Source of the DNA: an uncultured Pelagibacteraceae bacterium
Lineage (GTDB): Bacteria; Pseudomonadota; Alphaproteobacteria; Pelagibacterales; Pelagibacteraceae
DNA length: 64,000 nucleotides
Reading direction: 5' to 3'
Assembly: GCA_902580565.1 (NCBI GenBank)
Contig: CACHLD010000001.1
Span: forward strand, 62,001-126,000
Every line of letters begins with the position of its first letter. The first letter of the stretch is position 1. Below are positions 55,096 through 63,401 of the stretch, piece after piece. The position numbers were made by a program, and so were the translations under genes. Below the pieces are notes generated by a model. It made no database searches. It was not told the origin of the DNA and worked only from the letters and a program-made list of their open reading frames with translations.

Positions 55096-56277
55096 TTATG
55101 ATTTATATAACTGTTTAGAGTGATATTTTATAAACTTTTCCACTTTAGACTTATTGAAAGATTTATTTTCCTCAAAAGAAACTTTTTTCATTGAATAAGC
55201 CTTGTTTTTTGTTTTTCTAGATAGAATTGTTACATTTCCTTTATATAGACTTAACACTACATCACCTGACACTTTACTTCTTTTATGGTCAATTATTTTT
55301 TGAAGTCTTATTCTTTTTTTAGAAAACCAATAACCGTTGTAAACCAACTCTGCATATTCAGGCATTATTCTCTCTTTATTATGAACTGTGTTCTTGTCTA
55401 AAGTAACTGACTCAATAGCTCTATGAGCTATATACAATACTGTACCGCCTGGAGTTTCATAAACACCTCTTGATTTAATGCCAATAAATCTATTTTCCAC
55501 TAAATCAACTCTACCCACAGCATTTCTTCCAGCCAATAAATTCAATTTTTCTAAAAGTTTCTCAGGTTTTAATTTTTTGCCATTTATTGAGATTGGATCC
55601 CCATTCTTAAAAGAAATTCTTACTTTAGTTTTTTTATTCGGAGCTTTTTCCGGAGAAACTGTTCTTTGAAAAATAAACTCTGGAGCAGAATTTCTTGGAT
55701 TTTCTAGAATTTTTCCTTCAGTGGAAGTATGAAAGATATTATCATCAACTGAAAATGGTGGAGCACCTTTTTTATCTTTTGGGATAGGAATATTATTTTT
55801 TTTTGCATAATGAATTAGATCAGTTCTGGATTGTAATTTCCATTTTCTCCAAGGAGCAATAACTTTAATTTTTTTTCCAAAAAAAGCGTACCCTAGTTCA
55901 AATCTTACTTGATCATTTCCTTTACCAGTTGCTCCATGCGAAACAGCAAAGGCTTTAAATTTTTTTGCTATAGCAATTTGTCTTTTAGCAATTAGTGGTC
56001 TGGCGATAGAGGTGCCCAAAAGATATACTCCTTCATAAACTGCATGAGCTCTTATCATCGGAAAAACATAGTCTTTTACAAATGTGTTTTTGAGATTTTC
56101 AATTATTATTTTTTTTACACCAAGATTTTTTGCATTTTTGATAATTTTTTTTTTACTCATTGCTTGACCTATGTCGGAAGTATAAGCAATAACTTCAGCT
56201 TTATAATTTTCTTGAAGCCATTTAAGTATTATCGATGTATCAAGACCACCTGAATAAGCCAAAACAATTTTTTTCAT
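55096..56277 (-). CDS. argG: Argininosuccinate synthase
   Basis: 393 aa ATP-dependent enzyme of arginine synthesis. The ATP pyrophosphatase loop is VLAYSGGLDTSIILKWL, ATGKGNDQVRFELGY is the citrulline/aspartate site, and VGRVDLVENRFIGIKSRGVYETPGGTVLY is near-invariant. It starts directly after the stop of the IalB-like gene. Confidence 0.98.
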   Translation of the reverse strand: MKKIVLAYSGGLDTSIILKWLQENYKAEVIAYTSDIGQAMSKKKIIKNAKNLGVKKIIIENLKNTFVKDYVFPMIRAHAVYEGVYLLGTSIARPLIAKRQIAIAKKFKAFAVSHGATGKGNDQVRFELGYAFFGKKIKVIAPWRKWKLQSRTDLIHYAKKNNIPIPKDKKGAPPFSVDDNIFHTSTEGKILENPRNSAPEFIFQRTVSPEKAPNKKTKVRISFKNGDPISINGKKLKPEKLLEKLNLLAGRNAVGRVDLVENRFIGIKSRGVYETPGGTVLYIAHRAIESVTLDKNTVHNKERIMPEYAELVYNGYWFSKKRIRLQKIIDHKRSKVSGDVVLSLYKGNVTILSRKTKNKAYSMKKVSFEENKSFNKSKVEKFIKYHSKQLYKS

Positions 56278-56778
56278 TTAACTGCAGGTTTTCTTTGCGG
56301 TGTTATAAGCTTTAGTAAATCCCATCATTGAATAATGATCAGTAGTTTCAGCTCCTTTAGTTGTTCTTGCTTTAATTATAAGATTAGTTGCTCTTTTCAT
56401 CAATTTGATGAAGTTTTTTTCTTCTTGATCATCAAGTAACCAAGCAAAGTTTTTTTGAGAAAAAAAAGAATATCTTTTTTTTCCTGAAGCCGCAGTTACT
56501 GTTGAAGTTTTATAGTCGTGACCGCTTGTTAAACTAACTTCATCTTTTATATTTTCTGATGGTCTGAAGGTTACAAATAATTTTGATTTTCCTCTTTGTA
56601 TTGATGAAGGAGCTCTTTTCGTTGGAATTGTTTGGGCAAAACAAATTTTTCCTTTATCTGTCTCTGCTACAAAACTTTCCCAATTTTTATATTTTCCTGT
56701 TGTCTTCGGCTTATTAGCTAACGCGTTAAAAGAAAACAATACAAAAAAAATTAAAACAAAAACTTTTTTTATCAACAT
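56278..56778 (-). CDS. IalB-family exported protein (invasion-associated locus B-like)
   Basis: 166 aa with a signal peptide (KKVFVLIFFVLFSFNALA). The mature part shows NWESFVAETDKGKICFAQTIPTKR, LFVTFRPSENIKDEVSLTSGHDY, SGKKRYSFFSQKNFAWLLDDQEEKNFIKLMKRATNLIIKARTTKGAETTDHYSMMGFTKAY and a C-terminal Cys, the layout of the IalB family. In free-living bacteria these are periplasmic proteins of unknown role and should not be read as virulence factors. Confidence 0.85.
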   Translation of the reverse strand: MLIKKVFVLIFFVLFSFNALANKPKTTGKYKNWESFVAETDKGKICFAQTIPTKRAPSSIQRGKSKLFVTFRPSENIKDEVSLTSGHDYKTSTVTAASGKKRYSFFSQKNFAWLLDDQEEKNFIKLMKRATNLIIKARTTKGAETTDHYSMMGFTKAYNTAKKTCS

Positions 56779-56821
56779 AATTTATTTTTATACTAATAAT
56801 ACGCTATTTCAATGCTTTGAA

Positions 56822-57859
56822 TTAAGGAGCTGGATTGGGATTGTTATTATGTATAATATTGATCTTTTCCAATGTTTCCTCTGTTAACTCAATATCGATA
56901 CTTCCAATATTTTCTTCTAATTGATCCATTGTAGTTGCTCCAATTATATTACTTGTCACAAAAGGTCTAGAATTCACAAAAGCTTGAGCAAGCTGAACCA
57001 TCGTAATATTGATTTCTTTAGAAAGTTTAAAGTACTCATCATATGCTTTCATAGCTAAAGGATTTATCATTCTCTCCCAACCTTTAAATAAGGTCATTCT
57101 TGCATTTTTTGGCATTTGTCCGTTTCTATATTTTCCTGACAATGCTCCAGAAGCCAAAGGATAATAAACCAATAATCCACATTTTTCTCTTATAGAAATT
57201 TCAGACATACCAATTTCATATGTTCTATTCACTAAACTATAAGGATTTTGAACTGACATCATTCTGGGTAGTTTTTTATTTTCAGATATTTCTAAGTATT
57301 TTGAAAGACCGTAAGGAGTTTCATTAGACATTCCGATAAATCTAATTTTTCCACTTTTAATGAATTTTTCTAATGCTCGTAAAACACTTTCAAAATTATT
57401 CCACTCACCCTCATTCATGTTTATCTTAAACTCTCTTCTACCAAAACAATTTGTAGACCTCTCTGGCCAATGAAGCTGATAAAGATCTATATAATCTGTC
57501 CTCAGCCTTTTGAGGCTATCGTCTATGGCTTCACCAATTTTTTTTTCAGAAAAGTTGTTTCCACCTCCTCTTATCCAATCTAGACCCGGGCCGGCAACTT
57601 TTGATGCTAAAATAATCTTATCTCTATTTTTTCTTTTCTCAAACCAATTGCCAATCATTATTTCAGTTTTTCCATAAGAATCTTGAGTAGGAGGGACAGA
57701 GTAAAGTTCAGCAGTATCAAAAAAATTTACTCCTTTATCTAAAGCATAATCCATTTGTTCAAAGGCTTCTTTTTCAGTGTTTTGAGTTCCCCAGGTCATA
57801 GTACCAAGACAAATAAGGCTCACATCTAGATCAGTATTTCCCAGTTTTTTGAATTTCAT
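56822..57859 (-). CDS. Aldo/keto reductase (Tas-like)
   Basis: 345 aa NADPH-dependent oxidoreductase barrel. LGTMTWGTQNTEKEAFEQMDYALDKGVNFFDTAELYSVPP carries catalytic Asp and Tyr, DKIILASKV the Lys, and DYIDLYQLHWPERST the His. QLAQAFVNSRPFVTSNIIGATTMDQLEENI is the cofactor segment. The presence of a Tas-type VPP..DSYG.TE.MIG block points to the Tas/YajO subgroup. The natural substrate is unknown. Confidence 0.95.
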   Translation of the reverse strand: MKFKKLGNTDLDVSLICLGTMTWGTQNTEKEAFEQMDYALDKGVNFFDTAELYSVPPTQDSYGKTEIMIGNWFEKRKNRDKIILASKVAGPGLDWIRGGGNNFSEKKIGEAIDDSLKRLRTDYIDLYQLHWPERSTNCFGRREFKINMNEGEWNNFESVLRALEKFIKSGKIRFIGMSNETPYGLSKYLEISENKKLPRMMSVQNPYSLVNRTYEIGMSEISIREKCGLLVYYPLASGALSGKYRNGQMPKNARMTLFKGWERMINPLAMKAYDEYFKLSKEINITMVQLAQAFVNSRPFVTSNIIGATTMDQLEENIGSIDIELTEETLEKINIIHNNNPNPAP

Positions 57860-57895
57860 ATAATTGTAATGTTTTTTTAAAGTAAAAATTGCCTA

Positions 57896-57923
57896 TTGAA
57901 AAGTTTTTAAAATTTCTTATATT
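57896..57923 (+). promoter_or_regulatory. Promoter candidate of the Bax-inhibitor-like gene
   Basis: TTGAAA (57896-57901), 16-bp spacer, TATATT (57918-57923). The expected start site would be near 57930, which is the first base of the ATG, so the mRNA could be leaderless. Consensus-based only. Confidence 0.35.
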
Positions 57924-57929
57924 AGTTAT

Positions 57930-58679
57930 ATGGTTTTTAACAAACAGAGTTCAGCAACTAGATCTTCTGCCTCAGAAGCAATTATAGACCAAGGTTTAAG
58001 AGCATATATGCTTAAAGTTTATAATTATATGGCTTCAGGAGTACTATTAACTGGATTTGTTGCATTAGCGTTTTTCAAAATGGCTGTTGTATCTGAGGGC
58101 GGCCAGATTATAGGTCTAACAAATTTTGGTAACACAATTTATGCTTCAGGATTAAAATGGGTTATAATGTTGGCTCCTTTAGCGATAGTTTTTTACATGA
58201 GTTTTGGAATAGCAAAAATGTCAGCTGCTAAAGCACAAACTACTTTTTGGGTTTTCGCTGCTTTAATGGGAGCTTCACTGTCTTCAATTTTTTTAATTTA
58301 TACAGGAGCGAGTATAACAAGAGTTTTCTTTATTACAGCAGGGACATTTGGTGCAATGAGCATCTACGGATATACGACTAAGAGAGATTTAACTAAATTA
58401 GGATCTTTTTTGATGATGGGGCTTTTTGGAATTATTATAGCTTCAATCGTAAATATATTTATGAAGTCTTCTATGATGTATTTTGTGATTTCTATAATTG
58501 GAGTTTTAATTTTTGTAGGTTTAACTGCTTACGACACTCAAAAAATTAAAAATATGTACCTAGTTAGTGATAGCGGCGAGTTAATGGGTAAAAAAGCTGT
58601 AATGGGTGCATTAACTTTGTATCTTGATTTTATCAACTTGTTTATTATGCTTCTGAGATTATTCGGACAAAGAAGATAA
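57930..58679 (+). CDS. Bax inhibitor-1/YccA family membrane protein
   Basis: 249 aa with seven hydrophobic segments. SEAIIDQGLRAYMLKVYNYMASGVLLTGFVALAFF opens the family, with FWVFAALMGASLSSIFLIYTGASITRVFFITAGTFGAMSIYGYTTKRDLTKLGSFL and GLTAYDTQKIKNMY holding the conserved Asp cluster. Such proteins act as ion leak channels or membrane stress factors; YccA modulates FtsH in E. coli. It is convergent with the DUF2794 gene (adjacent stops). Confidence 0.94.
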   Translation: MVFNKQSSATRSSASEAIIDQGLRAYMLKVYNYMASGVLLTGFVALAFFKMAVVSEGGQIIGLTNFGNTIYASGLKWVIMLAPLAIVFYMSFGIAKMSAAKAQTTFWVFAALMGASLSSIFLIYTGASITRVFFITAGTFGAMSIYGYTTKRDLTKLGSFLMMGLFGIIIASIVNIFMKSSMMYFVISIIGVLIFVGLTAYDTQKIKNMYLVSDSGELMGKKAVMGALTLYLDFINLFIMLLRLFGQRR

Positions 58680-59024
58680 TTATTTAACTATTCTTAAATT
58701 ATTCCAACTTGTTTTATTTATTAGGCTATTTAAGTTTTCAGATTTTTTTAAAACATTTCCATTTTTATCTTTGATAAGATATTTTTCATTAAGATAGCTT
58801 GGTCTAAAATTTTTCAATATTCTTAATACAGGTTTATCAGATGCTCTTTGATATACATCAAAAGATATTTCTTTAGTCCCAGATGAAAAAGAGTAATCTT
58901 TCCAATTCCCATTAGAAACCATTTTTGCATATAAATTTAGGATACATTGAAGTTCTTTCTTAATAAAAAACTTTTCTTTTATTATTTTAGACTCGTTGTT
59001 GATTATCAATTTAATATTTTTCAT
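58680..59024 (-). CDS. DUF2794-family protein
   Basis: 114 aa. ELQCILNLYAKMVSNGNWKDYSFSSGTKEISFDVYQRASDKPVLRILKNFRPSYLNEKYLIKDKNGNVLKKSENLNSLI corresponds to the alphaproteobacterial DUF2794 family (LGxILxLYGRMVAxGExRDYA...FxvFRRAxExPLYRIEK). Function is unknown. It overlaps the septation protein gene by 4 bp. Confidence 0.85.
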   Translation of the reverse strand: MKNIKLIINNESKIIKEKFFIKKELQCILNLYAKMVSNGNWKDYSFSSGTKEISFDVYQRASDKPVLRILKNFRPSYLNEKYLIKDKNGNVLKKSENLNSLINKTSWNNLRIVK

Positions 59025-59566
59025 AATTTGTGCTTATTAATAAGTGGAATCTGAAAAGCAGTAAAAACAAAAGTTAAAGGCAATAAACCCCAAACTTTAA
59101 AATTTACCCAAGTAGTTTCTGGCTGAGTTCTCCATACTATCTCATTTAATATTGCTAAAAAAACAAAAAAATATGCCCATCTGAAATTTAATTTGCTCCA
59201 ACCCTTCTCATCTAATTGAAAGGCTGTTTTAAAAAAAAATTCTAAAAAATTTTTGTTTAAAAAAACTTTTCCAAAAATAAGGGCAAAAGCAAATATTAAA
59301 TTTACTATTGTTGGTTTCATGTAGATAAAAACTGGATTATTGAAATACAATGTTAGCCCTCCAAACAATGATATGATAACTCCACCTATCAGAGGTATAT
59401 AAGGAATTTTTTTTTCTATAAAATATATTACTCCTACAGCTATTATTGTTGAAATTACAAGCGGCGGGATAGCTAATACCAGATTATTCCCAGTTTTGTA
59501 ATAGACTGTAAAAAATATTAATAACGGCCCAAAATCTGCGACAAATTTTAAAAATGACTTATTCAC
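59021..59566 (-). CDS. Septation protein A / YciB family membrane protein
   Basis: 181 aa, five to six membrane helices. FVADFGPLLIFFTVYYKTGNNL starts the protein with the conserved GPxxxFF, and IYMKPTIVNLIFAFALIFGK and LNFRWAYFFVFLAILNEIVWR are family blocks (KPT, W..N..). YciB/IspA is needed for normal septation and envelope integrity in some bacteria. It pairs with DUF2794, as in other alphaproteobacteria. Confidence 0.93.
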   Translation of the reverse strand: MNKSFLKFVADFGPLLIFFTVYYKTGNNLVLAIPPLVISTIIAVGVIYFIEKKIPYIPLIGGVIISLFGGLTLYFNNPVFIYMKPTIVNLIFAFALIFGKVFLNKNFLEFFFKTAFQLDEKGWSKLNFRWAYFFVFLAILNEIVWRTQPETTWVNFKVWGLLPLTFVFTAFQIPLINKHKL

Positions 59567-59642
59567 AAACCAAGCTTAGCATAACATTAAACTTTAATAA
59601 ATTAGATATTGATTTTAATGAAAAAATTATTAACTATAAGAT

Positions 59643-59966
59643 ATGGCTTCTAGCAATAACGCTAAATTTTCAATAGGAGAAACCGTTAAGCACAGACACT
59701 TTGATTTCAGAGGAGTCATATATGATGTTGATTTTGAATTTAATAATTCCGAAGAGTGGTACCAATCTATTCCTAAAGACGTGAGACCTAGAAAGGATCA
59801 GCCTTTCTATCATCTTTTAGCTGAGAGCAACGACGTTACTTATGAGGCATATGTTTCTGAGCAAAATTTACTTCTTGATAAATCTAAGGAGCCAGTAAAG
59901 CATCCTCTAATTGAAGAAATTTTTTCTGGCAAAAAAGGATCAAACTATTTTAAAATATCCAATTAA
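59643..59966 (+). CDS. hspQ: Heat-shock protein HspQ / hemimethylated DNA-binding (YccV-like)
   Basis: 107 aa. AKFSIGETVKHRHFDFRGVIYDVDFEFNNSEEWYQSIP and DQPFYHLLAESNDVTYEAYVSEQNLLLD are the YccV/HspQ signature. HspQ is a heat-inducible specificity factor for Lon in enterobacteria and binds hemimethylated DNA in E. coli. It is a single-gene unit divergent from the septation gene, followed by the structured 183-bp region before ccmC. Confidence 0.94.
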   Translation: MASSNNAKFSIGETVKHRHFDFRGVIYDVDFEFNNSEEWYQSIPKDVRPRKDQPFYHLLAESNDVTYEAYVSEQNLLLDKSKEPVKHPLIEEIFSGKKGSNYFKISN

Positions 59967-60004
59967 ATTTATCTCTACTGCCTAAAATTTAACATTTTTC
60001 ACTC

Positions 60005-60023
60005 AAATCTATGACATAGATTT
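60005..60023. promoter_or_regulatory. Near-perfect palindrome (operator or hairpin) between hspQ and ccmC
   Basis: AAATCTATGACATAGATTT has 9-bp perfect arms around a single central base. It lies 39 bp after the hspQ stop and about 125 bp upstream of ccmC. No known box is recognised. Confidence 0.5.
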
Positions 60024-60044
60024 AGGTTAATTTTAACTGTTGTT

Positions 60045-60099
60045 GCCTAGTTGGGAATTAACTCATACTTCTTAACTCCCTCTCAATTCTCAATTAGGC
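60045..60099 (+). ncRNA. Candidate structured RNA element upstream of ccmC
   Basis: GCCTAGTTGGGAATT (60045-60059) pairs with AATTCTCAATTAGGC (60085-60099) over 15 consecutive positions, two of them G-U. Those two wobbles keep the pairing in RNA on the plus strand only. The 25-nt loop holds TCATACTTC (60063), which recurs at 60106 just 3' of the stem. There is no U-tract, so it is not an intrinsic terminator. It may be a 5' leader of the ccm operon or an independent small RNA. Confidence 0.45.
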
Positions 60100-60114
60100 T
60101 CAAATTCATACTTC
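60063..60114 (+). repeat. Direct repeat TCATACTTC (two copies, 43 bp apart)
   Basis: Exact 9-mer copies at 60063-60071 and 60106-60114 flank the 3' arm of the hairpin described at 60045-60099. One copy is in the loop, one outside, so they could be alternative protein- or RNA-binding sites. Confidence 0.4.
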
Positions 60115-60149
60115 ACATAAAAATAATATTATAGTAGTCAGATAATGAT

Positions 60150-60860
60150 ATGTTTGATCTGATAAATCCAAGTCGAGTTTTTAGCTGGATACAAAAACTA
60201 ATTAATTTTATTAATTCAATTTTTTTTGTTGTTTTAATGATTGCTTTAACTTTTGCGTTAATTATTTCTCCACCAGATTATTTACAGAGCGATAGTGTTA
60301 GGATTATGTATGTTCATGTTCCATCAGCTTGGATTGCTTTAGCTTCATTTACAGCTATCGCTTTTTTTTCAGTTTTAAGTTTTATTTTTAAAATAAAAAA
60401 CTTAAATTTGATCTCAAAGAGCATTGCTCCCATAGGATTATTATTTACTTTTTTGGCGATTATAACTGGATCATTATGGGGTCAGCCAACATGGGGAACT
60501 TGGTGGGTTTGGGATGCAAGAATTACATCTATGGTGGTATTATCTTTTTTTTACATTATCTTAATTGTTATTCATAAGTTAATTGAAGACGAAGATAAGG
60601 CCTATAAAGCGGCTAGCATTGTGGCAATCATAGGATCAATAAATATTCCAATAATTAAGTATTCAGTAGATTGGTGGAATACATTACATCAACCTCAGAG
60701 CATTAATCTTTTAAAAGGCACGAGCTCTATACACTCTTCCATGCTTTTACCCTTAATGTTGATGTTACTGGTTTTATTATTGTATTGTGCGTTAATTTTT
60801 CTAATGAAATATAAGACAGAAATCATTAGAATAAAGAAAAAAAATATTAAAAGATTATGA
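60150..60860 (+). CDS. ccmC: Heme exporter protein CcmC
   Basis: 236 aa with six membrane helices. The tryptophan-rich heme motif is GQPTWGTWWVWDARITS; a conserved His precedes it in MYVHVPSAW, and the second lies in NTLHQP. CcmC loads heme onto CcmE. It starts the ccmC-D-E-F-G-H run, with ccmD overlapping by 4 bp. No ccmA or ccmB precedes it. Confidence 0.97.
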   Translation: MFDLINPSRVFSWIQKLINFINSIFFVVLMIALTFALIISPPDYLQSDSVRIMYVHVPSAWIALASFTAIAFFSVLSFIFKIKNLNLISKSIAPIGLLFTFLAIITGSLWGQPTWGTWWVWDARITSMVVLSFFYIILIVIHKLIEDEDKAYKAASIVAIIGSINIPIIKYSVDWWNTLHQPQSINLLKGTSSIHSSMLLPLMLMLLVLLLYCALIFLMKYKTEIIRIKKKNIKRL

Positions 60861-61090
60861 TTCAAAAAATTATGTTTATGAACGGTTACGGAGTTTTTGT
60901 TTGGTTTTCCTTTGCAATTACATTTGTGTCATGTGCAATAATCTATATCAAAACTTTAAGAACCTTAAAAAAATATGAAAATGAATATGCTAAAGAGCTA
61001 AATAAACTTTCAGTGTCAGAGAGAAAAATAGTTTTAAAAAAATCTAAAGTTGCTTCTCAAGTTTTTGCCTCGTATAATAAATCGTTTTAA
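60857..61090 (+). CDS. ccmD: Heme exporter protein CcmD
   Basis: 77 aa with one membrane helix (YGVFVWFSFAITFVSCAIIYI) and a basic, helical tail. The NGYGVFVWFS.. block is the CcmD signature (MGGYAxYVWxSY). CcmD stabilises CcmC-heme-CcmE. It lies between ccmC and ccmE. Confidence 0.88.
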   Translation: MIQKIMFMNGYGVFVWFSFAITFVSCAIIYIKTLRTLKKYENEYAKELNKLSVSERKIVLKKSKVASQVFASYNKSF

Positions 61091-61099
61091 AGCATTTAA

Positions 61100-61525
61100 A
61101 TGCTTACAAAAAAAGTTAAAAGCAGAGTATATCTTATAAGTTTAATATTAGTTTCAATTTCAATTGCTCTGTTTTTTATTCTAAGATCATTAAACAATAA
61201 TATTCTATATTTTAAAACACCTAGTGATATCAAACTCGAAAAAACTGTTAACTACAATAAAATTAGAATAGGTGGAATGGTAAAGAAAAATTCACTAAAG
61301 ATAGATAGTGAGGAAATTGAATTTACTGTAACAGATTTCAAAAACGAACTTATTGTGAGCTATAGAGGCACAGTCCCCAATCTTTTTTCAGAAGGTAAAG
61401 GAGTTGTTGCTGAAGGAGTGTTAAGTGATAAAAATTTTTTTATTGCAGATAGAATTCTAGCTAAGCACGATGAAGAATATATGCCTCCAGAACTCAAGGA
61501 TTTATTGAAAGATAATGTTAAGTAA
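61100..61525 (+). CDS. ccmE: Cytochrome c-type biogenesis heme chaperone CcmE
   Basis: 141 aa periplasmic protein with an N-terminal membrane anchor (VYLISLILVSISIALFFILRS). The OB-fold shows FKTPSDI, IRIGGMVKKNS, VTDFKNELIVSYRGTVPNLFSEGKGVVAEG and the heme-binding His-xxx-Tyr in LAKHDEEYMPPEL. It overlaps ccmF by 11 bp. Confidence 0.96.
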   Translation: MLTKKVKSRVYLISLILVSISIALFFILRSLNNNILYFKTPSDIKLEKTVNYNKIRIGGMVKKNSLKIDSEEIEFTVTDFKNELIVSYRGTVPNLFSEGKGVVAEGVLSDKNFFIADRILAKHDEEYMPPELKDLLKDNVK

Positions 61526-63401
61526 TTTAGGTAACATCATTCTGTTTTTAAACGCTCTAATTACTTTATCAATTATCTATATTTCCATACAAAAGATTAA
61601 AATTAAAGATCAAGTTGTAAGTAAAAATATATATCAGCTAAGCTTATTTCAAAGCACATTAATAATTTCTAGTTTTTTTATTTTGGTTATAGGTTTTGTC
61701 ACTTCAGATTTTTCAATGATCACTGTCTATCAAAACTCTCATACTTTAAAACCATTAATTTATAAAATATCTGGAACTTGGGGAAATCATGAGGGAAGCT
61801 TATTATTATGGCTTATCATTCTCTCATTATTTTCTTTTCTTTTCTTGGTTTATAATAAAAGTCGTCCCGGAAATTTTAGAATTTATACATTAATTGTTCA
61901 AAATATTTTAATTCTTGGCTTTTTATTTTTTTTATTATTCAATTCAAATCCGTTTAGTGCAATTTCTCCAATACCTAAAGAAGGTCTGGGTTTAAATCCT
62001 ATTCTACAAGATCCTGCTTTAGCAATACACCCACCTTTACTTTATTTAGGATTTGTTGGCTCATCAATTTATTTTTCAGCCGCTATAGCTTCAATGCTAG
62101 CAAATTATCCGGGTAAACTATTTGCACAGTCTATTAAAAACTGGGTTTTAATTTCTTGGTGGTTTCAAACTGTTGGAATTTTAGCAGGCTCTATCTGGGC
62201 TTACTATGAGTTAGGATGGGGAGGATTTTGGTTTTGGGATCCAGTAGAGAATGCTTCACTATTGCCTTGGTTTGCAATGACTGCACTTTTTCACTCATTG
62301 TTAGTTTTAGAAAAAAGAAATCTCTTTTATTTTTGGGTAATAATTCTTTGCATTCTCACTTTTATATTATGTGTTACTGGAACTTTTCTTGTAAGATCTG
62401 GTATTTTAAATTCCGTCCATACTTTTGCAAGTGATCCATCACGTGGGATTTATATTTTATTTTTCTTAAGTTTTTTGATCTTAAGCTCAGTTTTTATTTT
62501 ATTTAAAAAATTCCAAACAGGTAATTATAAGATTAATACAAATAGTAAAGAAACTTACATATTAGTTAACAATTGGTTTATGATTTTTTATCTTATAACA
62601 GTATTACTTGGTACTATTTATCCAATTTTTACTGAAGTTCTTACAAATCATAAAGTGTCTGTCGGACCACCTTTTTACAATACTGTTATAATACCAATAG
62701 TAGTTTTATTTTTAATTTTCATGTCTTTAGGTCCAAGAACAAAATGGATTAAAGATAGATTTCAAGATTTTTTTCTATTGATTAAATTATTAACCGGCTC
62801 AATTTTAGTAAATTTTTTCATAGTTATTTTTTTTAAAAGTTATAGCTTATTATCAAATTTGATAATCATATCATCACTTTTTTTAATATTTTCTTCTTTA
62901 CTAGATTTAATTAGTTCACTTAAAAGAACCAATACTGATTTTTCAAGAGTAATATCCCATCTTTCTTTCGGTTTTTTAATATTATTCATTGGATTAAATC
63001 ACAATTTTTCATTTGAAAAAGATTTCAACTTAAAGGTAGGAGAAAAAAAGAAAATTGACGATTACACTGTCGAATTTGAAGACCTTAAATTAGAAAATTT
63101 TAAGAATTACAAAGCTGTAGTAGGTAATTTTAAAATTGATAATAATAAAAAAAAATTAAATTTATCACTAAATCCTGAGATAAGAATATATCAGCAGCCT
63201 AGTACGTTGACTTATGAAGCATCAATTAGAACAGGAATATTAAAAGATTATTATCTAACGATGAGCAATATAGATAGATCAGATTATTATAATATCAAAT
63301 TTCAAAAAAAACCTTTCATGCTTTGGATATGGGTTTCAGTTATTTTAATTTCAGCAGGTGGTTTAGTAAGATTATTTAAAAATGAAAATAAAATTAGTTA
63401 A
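61515..63401 (+). CDS. ccmF: Cytochrome c-type biogenesis protein CcmF
   Basis: 628 aa with about 13-15 membrane helices. GTWGNHEGSLLLW, LNPILQDPALAIHPPLLYLGFVGSSIYFS and the heme-site ELGWGGFWFWDPVENASLLPW with nearby His are the CcmF/NrfE signature. CcmF delivers heme to apocytochrome together with CcmH. The C-terminal soluble part ends close to an R-L-F.. tail. It overlaps ccmG by 20 bp. Confidence 0.97.
   Translation: MLSNLGNIILFLNALITLSIIYISIQKIKIKDQVVSKNIYQLSLFQSTLIISSFFILVIGFVTSDFSMITVYQNSHTLKPLIYKISGTWGNHEGSLLLWLIILSLFSFLFLVYNKSRPGNFRIYTLIVQNILILGFLFFLLFNSNPFSAISPIPKEGLGLNPILQDPALAIHPPLLYLGFVGSSIYFSAAIASMLANYPGKLFAQSIKNWVLISWWFQTVGILAGSIWAYYELGWGGFWFWDPVENASLLPWFAMTALFHSLLVLEKRNLFYFWVIILCILTFILCVTGTFLVRSGILNSVHTFASDPSRGIYILFFLSFLILSSVFILFKKFQTGNYKINTNSKETYILVNNWFMIFYLITVLLGTIYPIFTEVLTNHKVSVGPPFYNTVIIPIVVLFLIFMSLGPRTKWIKDRFQDFFLLIKLLTGSILVNFFIVIFFKSYSLLSNLIIISSLFLIFSSLLDLISSLKRTNTDFSRVISHLSFGFLILFIGLNHNFSFEKDFNLKVGEKKKIDDYTVEFEDLKLENFKNYKAVVGNFKIDNNKKKLNLSLNPEIRIYQQPSTLTYEASIRTGILKDYYLTMSNIDRSDYYNIKFQKKPFMLWIWVSVILISAGGLVRLFKNENKIS

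Noticed and set aside
56278-56778. Virulence (invasion) factor
   Set aside because: The IalB family name comes from Bartonella, but the family is widespread in free-living alphaproteobacteria; nothing here suggests pathogenicity.
62441-62446. CACGTG hexamer in ccmF as another parS
   Set aside because: The flanks do not continue the TTTCACGTGAAA palindrome.
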